From Manis javanica (Eukaryota > Chordata > Mammalia > Pholidota > Manidae), in NCBI RefSeq assembly GCF_040802235.1, contig NC_133157.1, positions 30,087,501 through 30,151,500 on the forward strand: a stretch of DNA of 64,000 nucleotides. Reading direction: 5' to 3'. Position 1 is the first letter of the stretch. The number at the start of each line of letters is the position of its first letter. A program made the translations under genes and the position numbers. Under the pieces are notes generated by a model that was given only the letters and a program-made list of their open reading frames with translations, made no database searches and had not been told where the DNA came from. Positions 38,588 through 51,281 of the stretch are shown here, piece after piece.

Positions 38588-39749
38588 ATAGGTAGTTCTC
38601 TCTCATTTCTTGAGGAACCTCCGTACTGTTTTCCATGATAAACTGTACCAATTTACATTCCCACTAACAGTATATAGGAGTTCCTTTTTCTCAACATCTT
38701 TGCCAACACTTGTTATCTCTTATCTTTTGATAAGAGACATCCTAATGGGTGTGAGGTGACGTCTCCTTGTGGTTTTGATTTGCATTTCTCTGACGATTAG
38801 TGATCTTGAGCACCTTTTATGTACCTATGGCCATTTGAATATCTTTGGACTCATCACATTCTTAACCCCTACATATCTGTTAGATCTCAGATTCATCATC
38901 ACTTCTTTGGAGAAATTTTCTCTGACACCCAGACTGGGTCATCACAAAGATAGATTCTGGCAAGTAAGCATGATTAAAGCAAGAAAATGAGTGTGTTTGG
39001 GATTCCACTTGCTCCTCCAAGCTCACCATTCCCCACTCTTCACTACCATGTTTTGTGCCCTCATAGGTCAACCATAAAGTATTTGCCCCCTACGTGCAAT
39101 CAAATTAAAGTTAATGTAGCTTAAAACCAAAGCAAAGCATTGAAAATGCTTAGATGAGTTTACAAACTCCATATCCCCATCTCCCTGGCCTTCTGGCTAC
39201 TGACTGGGGAGAACAATCTGAGTGAGGAGGCAGGAGCCACATTGGGTGTCTTGTTGTTTATTCTGCTTTTTCCTTTGGGTTTGCTGCAACCTGGTTGCTC
39301 TCTCAACCAAGTGCCAACTGAAAATTCTATCAGGCAAAGGTCTCCAAGGAGCTTTCTTTGTTTCCAGGTTACAGTACCTGCCCCCTCCTACCTTCTCTTG
39401 CCCAGTGGTGCCACCAGCAATGTGGCTGCATACTGCATTATTACACGCGGTTTCCCTAATCCTTGCCCACTCCTCTGTAAATAGATCTTGGGTTAAACAC
39501 TCCTCCAATTACTCTCTTGAAGTGTGCCATCTGTTTCCTCTGGGGACCCTGATTGAGACATGGCCCCAGGGAAGTTTTCCTCTAAGTAAAATTTACATCA
39601 TTGTTGCCAAAACTTGTCCTTATTGCCAATAATAATGGATTTTCTAATCCTTTATATTTACATAAATGAATGCTATTTGGTTATTGAAAAATCAGCTTTT
39701 TTGAAAAATAGAAACAGGATAAAATAACGTGTTGAATGTGATCTCAGTT

Positions 39750-39873
39750 GGAGACTGTTGAGAAATAGGCTTGGGGTTGATTAATGACTGTGCATTGAGT
39801 CCCCTATACAGAATTTTATTGTTGTTAACAACCGTTTGATCAATAAATATGAGAGATACCCTCTCAAAAAAAA
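39750..39873 (+). mobile_element. 124-bp poly(A)-tailed retroposon with 15-bp target duplication
   Basis: The perfect direct repeat AATGTGATCTCAGTT is at 39735-39749 and 39874-39888. The insert carries AATAAA at 39842-39847, then a possible small hairpin GAGAGATACCCTCTC (39851-39865), then an A run. These are the marks of an RNA copied by L1 machinery. It shows no Pol III A/B boxes, no open frame and no match to a SINE I know. It could be the truncated 3' end of a longer Pol II transcript. Confidence 0.8.
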
Positions 39874-40829
39874 AATGTGATCTCAGTTTTACAAAACAAA
39901 GCAAATGAAAACAACTGTGTTAGGTATAAAAGATTTGACAGACAGTGCTCCAAAATGGTTAACAGTCACTTTCAGAGAGATAGGATTATTTTTTCATTTT
40001 GATTTCTGTTTTCCTAGTTTTCTGAAATAATGCTATGTTATTATTATAATGAAAGAATATGTTATTTGAAAACACTTTTTCTCAACCTAATTATATAAAT
40101 TATAAAAATGATTCATTAATTAAAGTATAAGCTAAATAAGGTAATGAAAGTATATTGCTTAGGACATTACTTGGCATAGAGTAAGCATTTGATATGTCAA
40201 TAATAATCTATTGTTCCAAATCAGTGTTTTACATATTTCTCTACTTTACAAAATACAGAGAATAGAAATTAGCCTTTCTGGATGACTTGGGAATATTAAT
40301 GATCATATTCCACTTTAACAGCACAATGCTCAAAGCTCAGTTAATTCAATCCTATCATTTAACATATAAGAAAATCTGTAAAATGGAATCATCCCCTGAG
40401 AGATTGACTTCCCTGAGGTCATACACAGCTGATTAATGCTCTCAGCTCACCTTTCTCTCTAAAGACTTACTCCAAGTTCTCCTTCCTTCCCTCTGGAGAA
40501 ATACTTCTTTTCCTGTACTTGTCACTACCTCCAATTTAGTTAATTCTATTATAGGCCTCTTCAATAAGTAATTAAGTCTATTTCTATCTTTATCACAGTG
40601 CCTTACAATTTTTTTCTTCTCTCTACTTGTCTTGGTTCTATTTTGATTCTGGAAATGGAACTACTTAGGTGAAATGAATACTAGTGATAGATTGAAAGGA
40701 AATAAAAAAGTTCCAGAGTAAAATTAGATTTAATAAAGAATAAATGCTATCAACTTTTAGCATCCATGAATGCGTCTTGTACTCACCTTCAGAAATCACA
40801 CAAATGTCTGTTGTCACCTTCCTCCAGCT

Positions 40830-41965
40830 CTTTATCCTAACAACACTTTAGTGAGGTATAATTTATGTATTAAAAAATGAACAAGTTTAAGTGTAAAGCT
40901 TGATGACTTTTGACAAACATGTATACTTGTGCAACCATTGTCTAGATTGAGATAAAGAAATGTCCTTCACTTCAGAAAACCCCCTCATGTCTCCTTCCTG
41001 TCAACCCTTGCTCTGTATCCTCCACCCCCTACCCATGGTGCAACATAACCACTCTTCTGATTTCATAGCTTGGTTTTGTCTGTTCTTGAACTTCTGTAAG
41101 TGAAAGAATGCGGTATGCACTGTAATGGTGTCGATCAATAGTTTGTTCCTTTATACTGTTCTGTAGTATTCTACTGTATGAATATACCACACTTTGTTTA
41201 TCTGTTCTTCTGTTGATGGACCATTGGGTTTTTTCCAGTTTGGGCTATTGTGAATAAAGTTGCTATGAACAATCCTGTACAAGTTTCTTTTTGGACATGT
41301 GCACTCATTTCTTTCAAGTATATGCTTAGGAGTGGAATTTTGCTGTTGTGGGAATTGCTCTATTATAGTGCACAGTTCACTTTACAAGAAACTACCAGTT
41401 TTCCAAAGTGATTGTTCTGTTATACTCTCTCCCATTACCCCACACCCTCATATTATCCTCACAGTGCTTAAACTTACTAGTCTTTTAAATTCTAGCCATT
41501 CTGGTGAGTATGTGGTGGTATCTCATTATGCCTTTAATTTGTTGAGAACATTTTCATAAGTTTAGTAGTTATTCATATACCTTCTTTTGTGAAGCCTCTG
41601 TTCAAATCTTGCCCACTTAGAAAATTAGGTTGTCATTTTATTACTGATTTATAAGGATTCATTAGATATTCTATTTACCTGCCCTTTGTCTGATAAATGT
41701 ATTCCGAATATTTTCTTCCAGTCTGTAGCTTGCTGTTTCACTTCTTTAAAGTGTCACTCACCAAGGGGAAGTTTTTGATTTTTATAAAGTCCAATTTATC
41801 AATAGTTTCTTGTCCATTTAGTGCATTGTGTTCTAAGAAATATTTGCTCCTGAGACCATGAGGAGGTGTTCTCCCATGTTTTCTCCCAGAAACTTTATAG
41901 GTTTATCTTTCACATTTTTGCCCCTATTAAACTTGCTTTTCCTAAAATTGTGGTATACATAATAA
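40830..41965 (-). repeat. old L1 3' region, antisense
   Basis: It follows the antisense L1 order from 3' UTR to ORF2 end: 'ctttagtgaggtataattta', 'tgaacttctgtaagtgaaag', 'gggctattgtgaataaagtt', 'ttgtctgataaatgtattcc'. It has no coding capacity. Confidence 0.75.
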
Positions 41966-42049
41966 TAATCCTGAGATGGTACTTAAAGACATGGGAATGG
42001 ATGAGATCACTGAGAGAGAGTATAGAGAGATTGGAGAGGAGGGGCCAAT

Positions 42050-42880
42050 ATGGACCAAATTTCCAATAGGATTTTCCAAGGAACTTGACTAGATGATTCT
42101 AATATTTATCTGAAAGAAGAATTGCCCAAGTGTAGTCCAGAGACTTTTGCAAAAGACAAATTGGGGTTTGCTCTATAAGATATTAAAACATTCCACAAAG
42201 ATATGTAATTTAAAACATACGTTACTGTGGAGTAACAGACAATTTTAACAAAGGAACAAAGTAGAGTTCAAGTATGAAGAGGAACATTAAGCAGAGGGAA
42301 AGGATATACAAGTCCAAAAATGGTATTGGAACAGCTATCTATCCATTTGGAAAATAAATAAAATCCATACCGTATACTAAGACAAAAATGAATTCTGGAT
42401 GGAATACAGAGCTTAATAATAAGAAATTATATAATTACTAGAAGCAAATATAAGAAATTTATTTATAATCTTGATGAATACCTTAGGCAAATACAAAAAA
42501 AATGACAACTAACTATGAAAAATTGTGTTCTGCATGGGATTATAAACAAAATGAAAAGACTAAAACTATGAGATACCATTTTTCATGATTAGCAAAAATG
42601 TATTCATAAAGACACCCATTGTGTGACAAAATGGATATTCTTTTGCACTGTTAGTGCACATTTAAATTGATAACCTTTTGGGAAGACAGTATCTATTAAT
42701 AAGAATTTTTATTCTTATTAAAGTGTAGCCCTTTAAATCTAGAAATTCTACTCCTGTGTATCTATGCTAGAGAAATACACATGTGCACAAAAAGGCAAGC
42801 ATGAGGGAGTTCACTAGAGCTTTAATATTGACAAATGGTGTTTAAAAAGCTATAAAATAACCATACTGCATGATGATGTA
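42050..42880 (+). repeat. old L1 ORF2-end fragment, sense
   Basis: Decayed ORF2-end sequence with phrases such as 'gcaaaagacaaattggggtttgc', 'tggtattggaacagctatctatcc' and 'gagaaatacacatgtgcac'. The opposite orientation to 40830-41965 means two separate insertions lie back to back. Confidence 0.6.
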
Positions 42881-42884
42881 TTAC

Positions 42885-43240
42885 ACTGAATCCAACATGG
42901 CATCAATTGTAAGACTCATTATTTCGTATAACAATAAGAAAAACAAATGACACTGCCAATCAAAACACAGCACAATACTTTCTTATTAGGTGTACTTTAT
43001 ATTTTATATCTAGTGAAAGTGATCTCTTAGACTTGCTTAACCTTTGATTTGTAATTCATGTATAATGTTTTTTGTACTCATAAGAAAAGAAAATATAAAG
43101 GAAATACAGAATTCTTAAAACAATTTCACATTGAAAGTCTGACTCTTCTGCATCACTTCTAAATCAGTCATTTCTGATGTGCTTTTCCTCATCAAGTTGT
43201 CCTATGTGCCATCCAAACATGGGTGACACAGCATTTCTTT
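42885..43240 (+). repeat. unclassified dispersed repeat (second copy)
   Basis: It resembles 31981-32330: CATCAATTGTAAGACTCAT against CATCAATTATAGACATCAT, followed by an AAGAAA tract and TTTCTTAT. I cannot name the family. Confidence 0.35.
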
Positions 43241-43308
43241 AAGAAGTATTACTCTCTTATAGTTTCTAGGATTTCCTCCCAAGCCAATGACACCTACCCT
43301 CAGGTTTT

Positions 43309-45245
43309 TTTTGTTTTGTTTTGTTTTGTTATCATTAATCTACAATTACATGAAGAACATTATGTTTACTAGGGTCCCCCCTTCACCAAGTCCCCCCCAC
43401 AAACCCCATTACAGTCACTGTCCATCAGCGTAGTAAGATGTTGTAGAATCACTACTTGTCTTCTCTGTGTTGCACAGTCCTTCTCAAGCCCCCCCTCCCG
43501 ACATTATCCATGCTAATGGTAATACCCCCTTTTATTCCCACCTTATTCCTCCCTTCCCTCCCATCCTCCCCAGTCCCTTTCCCTTTGGTAATTGTTAGTC
43601 CATTCTTGGGTTCTGTGATTCTGCTGCTGTTTTGTTCCTTCAGTTTTTCTTTGTTATTATACTCCACATATGAGTGAAATCATTTGGTATTTGTCTTTCT
43701 CCGCCTGGCTTATTTCACTGAGCATAATACCCTCTAGCTTCATTCATGTTGTTGCAAATGATAGGATTTGTTTTCTTCTTATGGCTGAATAATATTCCAT
43801 TATGTATATGTACCACATCTTCTTTATCCATTCATCTACTGATGGACACTTAGGTTGCTTCCATTTCTTTGCTATTGTAAATAGTGCTGTGATAAACATA
43901 GGGGTGCATCTGTCTTTTCAAACTGGGCTGCTGCATTCTTAGGGTAAATTCCTAAAAATGGAATTCCTGGGTCAAATGGCATTTCTATTTTGAGATTTTT
44001 GAGGAACCCCCCTACTGCTTTCCATAGTGGTTGAACTAATTTACACTCCCACCAGCAGTGTAGAAGGGTTCCCCTTTCTCCACAACCTCGCCAACATGTT
44101 TTTGTTTGTCTTTTGAATGGTAGCCATTCTTACTGGTGTGAGGTGATATCTCATTGTGGTTTTAATTTGCATTTCTCTGGTAAATAGTGATGTGGAGCAT
44201 CTTTTCATGTGTTTGTTGGCCATCTGAATCTCTTCTTTGGAGAATTGTCTGTTCAGCTCCTCTGCCCATTTTTTAATTGGTTTATTTGCTTTTGTTTGTT
44301 GAGGTGCGTGAGCTCTTTATATATTTTGAATGTCAACCCTTTATCGGATCTGTCATTTATGAATATATTCTCCCATACTGTAGGGTACCTTTTTGTTCTA
44401 TTGATAGTGTCCTTTGCTGTACAGAAGCTTTTCAGTTTGATGTAGTCCCACTTGTTCATTTCTGCTTTTGTTTCCCTTGCCCGGGAGATATGTTCATGAA
44501 GAAGTCACTCACGTTTATGTCCAAGAGATTTTTGCCTATGTTTTTTTCTAAGAGTTTTATGGTTTCATGACTTACATTCACGTCTTTGATCCACTTCAAA
44601 TTTACTTTGTGTATGGGGTTAGACAATGATCCAGTTTCATTCTCTTACATGTAGCTGTCCAGTTTTGCCAGCACCATCTGTTGAAGAGACTGTCATTTCC
44701 CCATTGCATGTCCATGGCTCCTTTATCAAATATTAATTGACTGTATGTATTTGGGTTAATGTCTGGAGTCTCTATTCTGTTCTACTGGTCTGTGGCTCTG
44801 TTCTTGTGCCACTACCAAATTGTCTTGATTACTGTGGCTTTGTAGTAGAGCTTGAAATTGGGGAGCAATATCCCCCCCACTTTATTCTTTCTTCTCAGGA
44901 TTGCTGTGGCTATTTGGGGTCTTTGGTGGTTCCATATGAATTTTTGAACTATTTGTTCCAGTTCATTGAAGAATGCTGTTGGTAATTTGATAGGGATTGC
45001 ATCAAATCTGTATATTGCTTTGGGCAGGATGGCCATTTTGACAATATTAATTCTTCCTAGCCAAGAGAATGGGATGAGTTTCCATTTGTTAGTGTCCCCT
45101 TTAATTTCTCTTAAGAATGTCTTATAGTTTTCAGGTATAGGTCTTTCACTTCCTTGGTTAGGTTTATTCCTAGGTATTTTATTCTTTTTGATGTAATTAT
45201 GAATGGAATTGTTTTCCTGATTTCTCATTCTATTGGTTCATTGTT
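43309..45245 (-). mobile_element. 5'-truncated L1 (1.9 kb), antisense
   Basis: It is flanked by TACCCTCAGGTTTT (43295-43308) and TACCCTTAGGTTTT (45246-45259), a 14-bp duplication with one change. The 3' tail is a (TTTTG)n run on the plus strand. ORF2 C-terminal remnants on the minus strand include a 138-codon open piece at 44812-45228 containing [11 protein letters not shown] and [11 protein letters not shown], and further pieces at 44041-44223. The frame is broken between them. Its 3' UTR differs from that of the 27.7/28.5/61.3-kb copies and matches the one at 50.8 kb. Confidence 0.9.
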
Positions 45246-45482
45246 TACCCTTAGGTTTTGATGTAAATGTAAAGTCAGGTGTGCACATTAAAATGTGAAA
45301 AATTATGTTTAAAATTAATAAAATGCATGTTAGGTAGTAGGATGTCTTCTAGTACCTACTAAATGAAAATTGCAATAAAAAATGCACAAAATACAATTTC
45401 ATTTGTGGAAAAAGTGTTTCAATGGCAGACATTATAGAATAGTTCCCAGAGCTATTTATAATCATCTCTTCTTTTAAACTTC

Positions 45483-46044
45483 TAACAGCTTTATTCAGAT
45501 ATTATTTGGATACCATGCAATCCATGCATTGTAAGTAAACAGTTCAATGTACTTTAGGAAGCTTATACTGCTGTCAGCCACCACCGCAATGCTGTTTAAA
45601 AACACCTCCATGCCCACTGGTGTTTGGAGGGAGCACCCTGGGGAATGTGAGGGGAGTACCAGGAAGTGGGCAGGGTCTGGTTGAGACTGTAGAGTAGCTT
45701 TGGGCTTGCTGGAATGGTAGGGACAGTTTCTGTGTAGAAGGAATGGCATAAAGCTTTAGTTCCAAATCTTTCTTTCATTTTATCATTCAAGAAATATGCA
45801 TGAGTGTCTGCAATACTCAGGCTCCCACCAGGCAAGAGGGCTGCATTCCCTGTGGCTCCCCATTTGTAAGTGCAAAAGGGGCTGCCATTACAATGCACTG
45901 CAGTGAGTACGACCCCGAGAACTCAGTGAGGGCGACAGGTGGGGGAGGGGGTTTCCAGAATGAGAAGGCATGGCTCTGAACACCACATGTGGGGGGAACG
46001 GCACACCGGGCAGCCTCTGAACAATGTCCTTGGAGTCGCCACAT
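45483..46044. other. antisense L1 end followed by an unassigned 430-bp segment
   Basis: 45483-45610 reads as old antisense L1 3' UTR. 45611-46044 is richer in GC than its neighbours and carries no known family signature that I recognise. Short minus-strand frames cross it but look like chance. Confidence 0.35.
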
Positions 46045-46479
46045 TTTTTTTTGGAGAGAGATCTTTATTTTGAATTCCTTTTATTCTTATTTTACACTAT
46101 TCTCCCTTTCTCCTAGGATATTTCTCTTTTATTGATTACTTTAATCAATTTTCTTCATCCCCAAAAATGTGACAAAATTACTTGATTTCATTCATGGTGA
46201 CATTTCTTCCTTTTTGCTGCTTATTGTGTTTTTCTGATTTAACATTAGATTACTGGTTTACTATAAAAGGCTAAAACTAAGGAATAGCCAGATGGAAGAG
46301 ATGCATAGGGCACAGGGAAAGGGCTGAGGAGCTTCCATGCTGAGTGAGGCGCTCTCCCTGAATCTCCTAGTGTTCACCAACCTGGAAGCTCCCACAAATC
46401 TTTATTTGGTCCTTTCTAACAGCATTCTGTACCAAATCCATTAACTTTTATGATGTTTCATAATTGCCAATGTTCTTGT

Positions 46480-46600
46480 TGGTAATCTCCATTAGACCAC
46501 AAGCTCTTTGAGAGCAGAGACTGTGTTTTGCTCATAATTAAATCCTTAGCTCTAACATAATTCCTGGCAGAGAGTAAAGCCCACCTCCATAAAAGTATGA
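46480..46600 (+). repeat. L2 3' end, sense
   Basis: It has the typical L2 3' phrase 'caagctctttgagagcagag' followed by 'tcctggcagagagtaaagc' and 'tgatgaatgacc'. Confidence 0.6.
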
Positions 46601-47479
46601 TGAATGACCATACCCTTTGAGCAAAGGTTTATATAATGTGTAGCATATAAAGATAAATGAGACTTCAGTCCTACCTTCTTGGAGTTTATATTTTAGTGAC
46701 GGTGAAAGACAGATTTCCAGCAATAATGTAAGTGAGGAAAGAAGCACTAAATGAGGGGAAATAACCAGGGATGGGCCTGTTCTTCAGCTATTAATTCTCC
46801 TACTAGTCCTGAGGATAACCGCTGTGGTCCACAGTAATTAGGCACAGGGTATATGATAAAGCAAAGAAAGTGGAGGCATCTGTCTCAGGAAGCCCATCAT
46901 CTAAGCAAAATCAAGACTGTGCAACAGAAGACTGTTGTTGTTAAAAGCCTAATTAACCAAAGACTATATTCAGATCACTGGTCCCTGAAGCAAGGTGGGT
47001 GGAGGAGCAGGTTGGGAGCGTGTCCCAGAGGAACCTAACGCCACTGAATAAGACCGAGGAAGGCAGCATTTTTGTAGGTTTGTAGTTCCCACTGAAGTTT
47101 CCAAGGACAGTCAAAGGGAAGTGGGCTTCTGGGCTGGACTGGCTGCTGTTTCTGAAGCAGGATCAGGAGTGGGATAAACTACGGACTGGGTGCTGTCTGG
47201 TGACAGGGTGTTCTGGTCAGTCCTGGAGTGGACGCTGCAAAATGACCCAGCATGGAGGGGTGGGACCAAACAACGGAAAACAGCAATGAGACATCCCACA
47301 AGATGAGCCTGCAAACTAAAATTCAAAATACAAATGGAAGATGCACTCCTGCGGAAATGGATCATAGAGCAAAACAAATGTTTATAATTCTGGAAGGAGG
47401 GAAGGAAGAACATACATAAAAGAGGACAGAATAATGAACCACTGCTCCTTGAAAGGAAACCCATAGTGAAATAAAAATA

Positions 47480-47720
47480 TCAATAAATAAGATAAAGTAT
47501 AGAATGAAGACTATTAAAAAAAAAAAGCCTTGGGAAATAGTACTGATGAATTTATCCAGAGCATCCACAGAGACGAAAGGATTGTTTTAAAAATATGAAA
47601 GGACAATTTAGAAACGTGGAGGAGAGTTTGAGACGTTCCAAAATATATTTAATAGTGGGTAAATGATTATCAGTCTTATGTGAGTTATATCTCAATAAAG
47701 CTGTTTAAAAACTGATCTAG
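47480..47720 (+). repeat. old L1 3' end, sense
   Basis: The end 'tgagttatatctcaataaag' followed by CTGTTT is a common old-L1 3' terminus. Upstream sequence is decayed. Confidence 0.45.
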
Positions 47721-48224
47721 ATCTACAGTTTCAGAAGAGAATGGAAGAAATGGTGGTGGAGTTTACTGAAGAGACAGCAGCTGATAATTTTCTAGAACTG
47801 AATAAAATCTTAACTCCTCAGACAAAAATAACTAGATACACTCTGGTGAAACTGTAAGGAATAAGAAAAATGTAAAACCTACAATACAGAAACATGAAGT
47901 GTTGGCTGTTGAAGTGTTCCTCCATTTATTCCCTCAAAATCACTTCTTTCTTTACACATCCCTATTTACAGCTTGGTGTATGGGCATACATCTAATCTGT
48001 ACCTGTATCTATAGCTATAGCTATCTCTATATATTTATACAAATATATTATGTAGATCAATGTGTATGTTTTTGCCTTGTATTTAATTAGTAAAGGGAAT
48101 CTCACAATACACTTCATGTAAGAAAAAAATTATAGGAATCTTCAAATATAACTATCAGATTCAGTTTTTTACTATTATGAAGTTTTTCTCCTTTTAAAGG
48201 TTATTAAATAAAATAACATGTGTT

Positions 48225-48990
48225 AATTTTTTTCATATTCAGAGAAAATAATGAGGAGTCCATAATCCCACTGCCCATCTACTGACATTTTAAAAATAAT
48301 CTAAGAAATAAACATTCATGGCTGGAAAATGGAAGAAAAAAATAGTTCAGAAAAGAACATGACAGCATGTGATTCTTCCAGAAAAAAATTGTATTTATTA
48401 ACATGTTATCTATATAGATTTTTCTTTTGTTTTAGAAGTTAACACAAAAAGAATCATTATAACATTGTTCCACACACTGATTTTTCACTTAATAGTATAC
48501 CTTGGAGATCTTTCCATAATAGTATATATAAAGCTATAATATTCTTTGCTTTTAATGGATTTATCATATGCCATAAAATATAATATATTGTACATAAGTA
48601 CAGCCATTTACTACATATGTAATACATTACATATAACCATGATCATTTACATTTCTAATATTCCTTTAATATTCTTCTAATGATAATCATTCAGGTTGTT
48701 TCCAATGTCTTGCTTCTGCAAGCATTGCCCACACTAAACTTCCTTGTTATATATCTTTGTGAAAATGTATGACTTTTTTTTGGACAGCCTTCTAGATTTG
48801 GAATTCTGAGTCAATGCACACGGGGGCACTTAAAATTTTGATGACCACTGTCCAATTTCCTCACAAAAAGCTGCACCAGTTTACACTCCTTTTAACAAAG
48901 TATCTCAATGCTTTTTCCTCTACTTCTTTCAACACTGGATGTTACCAATTTAAAAAATCTTAGTCTTCATGAATAACTAAAAATGATATC
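48225..48990 (-). repeat. old L1-like sequence, antisense
   Basis: The plus strand shows antisense L1-type order: 'tagtataccttggagatctt', then 'caggttgtttccaatgtctt', then 'gctgcaccagtttacactcc'. Confidence 0.55.
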
Positions 48991-50800
48991 TCACTATTTT
49001 AAATGAAATTTTCCTAATTACTAGCAAGTAGGACAAAATTTCATAGCTTAATAATTGTTTGCATTTCTTTTTCAAGTCCATTTTTTGGTTAGTGTATATG
49101 TGCATGTATGTTATCTGTTGGCAAGAAGAGACAAGATCTTCAACAGGACTTTGCACTAAATCACTGTGTCCTGAAATGCAGTGACTGGATAGAACATGAG
49201 GATGTCTTCTTTGGTTCAGGGTTGAGTGTGTTCCATATGGAGAAAGATATGAGAATCTGATATTTGGCAGACACAGAGGGAATCTGATATTTGACAAATG
49301 CAAATGAAAGGATTAACAGCCCCCCAATGTGGTATGAAAATTACTCTGAACTGCAAATATCTGAACAATCAGTAGCCACAGAAAAACATATTCTCTAAAC
49401 TTAAGCAGAGACTCCCCAAAATATAGCTGCCATTGACCCTCCTTGAAGATTTCCTACTTAGAAGAAGATGAACTCTTTGTACCAGAAAGTGTGAATTCAA
49501 TTGCCCATTAAAAAAAATCTCAGTGGAACCTTCCATATTTTTCCACTGAAGTCTTAACCCACCATCCTTTTTTGTGAGGTTGGTACATAAACCTTTACCT
49601 TCGACTTCAGGTACTTATTACTGAGTACTCCCACATGCATAATACATTTTTTTCCTGTTAATCTACCTGTTGTCACTTTGCAGCCCCACCCCAATCCTCC
49701 CCATTTGACCAGTCAGACCTAAATTGGCAGATGGACAAAATCCAGCCCCTTCTGTACCTGGGCACAGAGTTAAACTGTATTTCCTATATTCTCCCTGTAG
49801 CTGTGGTCATATAACTGAGTACTAGCCAAAGGAACATGAGTTTAGAGGAAACACATACAAATAAATTTCCTACCAAGAAAGCATCTCCATAAAGATATAG
49901 ATGAGAAAGAAAAAAGTTTTCATTACTGAATAAGTATTAAACAGTACTGTGATGCACATTAATGGCCAAAGAGATTGCAAAATCAAAAAGAAACCTCACT
50001 CTTTTATATATACATGTTAATTGTCCTTATCCAAGGGGAAAATAAAACTTCTCGTATCTTTTCAACAAACAGAAATCATTATCTTGGAGCCAAATGCCTC
50101 GGCTAAAACAGATAGACAGAATGTCATGCTCCTTGAGGTTCACATTTCAAAAACGTGGCTCTAAAAAAGAGGTTCCTGAGACACAAAATGAACAAGAAGC
50201 TCATTTAGTTTTAAAAATTTACATACATCTCCAGGAGACAAGGAAAGCATTTAATTTCAGGTTTTTTTTAAGGAAATGCTGAAGAGAAGAGAGATGGGGA
50301 AAGTTCTCTTTCCCTTTAGCACCAGGGAAAATTTTTAATTAAAAATTTTTTTATTTTAGATTTGTATTTGTCCTTACATGAGCAAAAGTGTTGTGAGCCT
50401 CCTCCAGGTCTGGCCCATAAAAATGTTCCATGAGTGATTCTCCATACTCTTCCTCCTTCTAACATCTAACATCTAAAAGGAGCTCAGACACCATATTTAT
50501 ATAGCTTTTCCACATGTTTGATGCTACTATGTAGAATGCTTTCTGTTTCAAATAGGTTATATATGCATATGGACAAAATTTCAAAGAATATTAAAGGATA
50601 TTGTAGTCAACACTGCTGGTGTCCAGCCAGGTCCTCTTTGCCAGGCCAGCACACCCTTTCCCAGCTGCTCAATGTTGGCTGCTAAGACTCACAGCTGCAT
50701 CCTTCTCGGAGAATTGTTCTTGGTACAATGGGAGCTGCTTCACCGCGGGCAGCCCATAGCCAGTGATTGACCAGGGCAGGGGAACAAAAGGCTGGCTCCT

Positions 50801-50931
50801 TTGATTCTACAGCATCTTACTACGCTGATGGACAGAGACTGTAATGGGGGTGTGTGTGGAGGACTTGGTGAAGGGGGGAGCCTAGTACACATAACAAAAC
50901 AAACAAACAAATAAATAAATAAATAAGAATT
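50801..50931 (+). mobile_element. short truncated L1 3' end with A-rich tail
   Basis: It contains the L1 3'-UTR phrase CAGCATCTTACTACGCTGATGG and ends in an (AAAC)n(AAAT)n tail. Its terminal sequence (GGGGGGAGCCTAGTACACATAA) is the 3'-UTR type of the 43309 copy, not that of the 26289 copy. The target duplication is unclear (perhaps TTTGA). Confidence 0.75.
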
Positions 50932-51281
50932 TGACCCTAAGCAGTTATACAACGAAAAGGATTTGTCAGTAATGGAAGCAGTTACCTCTCAATTTGTGGC
51001 CTTGTAAATTTTCTCTAAGATACATTATGAAAAGAAAGGAAAAAGACTGTAACACAACATACAGATATGCTCTATGAAATTGCCCATGTTTTAATGTACT
51101 TTGCTAGATATAGTGCACTGGTGTCCTCTTGTATGCTAATCATCAATTATGTAGTGTTGAGAAGGATTCTGGTGCCTAACCTGGGCTTAGTGTGAAAGAG
51201 TGCTGATTGATAAGTAATGTTGCTTTAAGCAAAAGAGAGGTATACAGAAGGACGTGGTGAGGGGTAATTTTGGTGTGGTTT

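Larger units (their letters stand above)
36575..38860 (-). mobile_element. old L1 3' region, antisense, split by three insertions
   Basis: Antisense L1 3'-UTR and ORF2-end sequence occupies 36575-36850, about 37170-37573, 38005-38031 and 38592-38860 in colinear order. The interruptions are an LTR-like segment (about 36852-37170), a solo LTR (37574-37999) and a second solo LTR (38036-38587). A TG repeat (36716-36731) and a TA-rich tract (about 37394-37450) have grown within the L1 parts. Confidence 0.8.
34286..51281. other. repeat-rich intergenic stretch
   Basis: No gene is recognised. It contains solo LTRs, nested L1s, L2, a small retroposon and truncated L1s, listed separately. About 34,300-35,600, 38,860-39,700, 39,890-40,830, 46,050-47,480 and 48,990-50,800 have no feature I can name with confidence, apart from short L2/MIR-like phrases. 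The end of 39,190-39,560 has an LTR-like character. Confidence 0.55.

Noticed and set aside
39222..39632. 136-codon plus-strand frame
   Set aside because: It overlaps LTR-like sequence and has an overlapping minus-strand frame of similar length. Nothing supports coding.
43456..45228. Short frames on both strands at 43.4-45.2 kb as possible genes
   Set aside because: All lie inside an L1. The minus-strand ones are ORF2 fragments and the plus-strand ones their shadows.
45596..46044. Minus-strand frames of 75-100 codons as a processed pseudogene
   Set aside because: No recognisable protein, no clear A tail and no target duplication could be matched. Left as unassigned sequence.
49700..50480. 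Possible split old repeat (phrases at 49,750-49,830 and 50,390-50,460)
   Set aside because: The phrases resemble one common mammalian repeat, but I could not link the two parts or name the family reliably.
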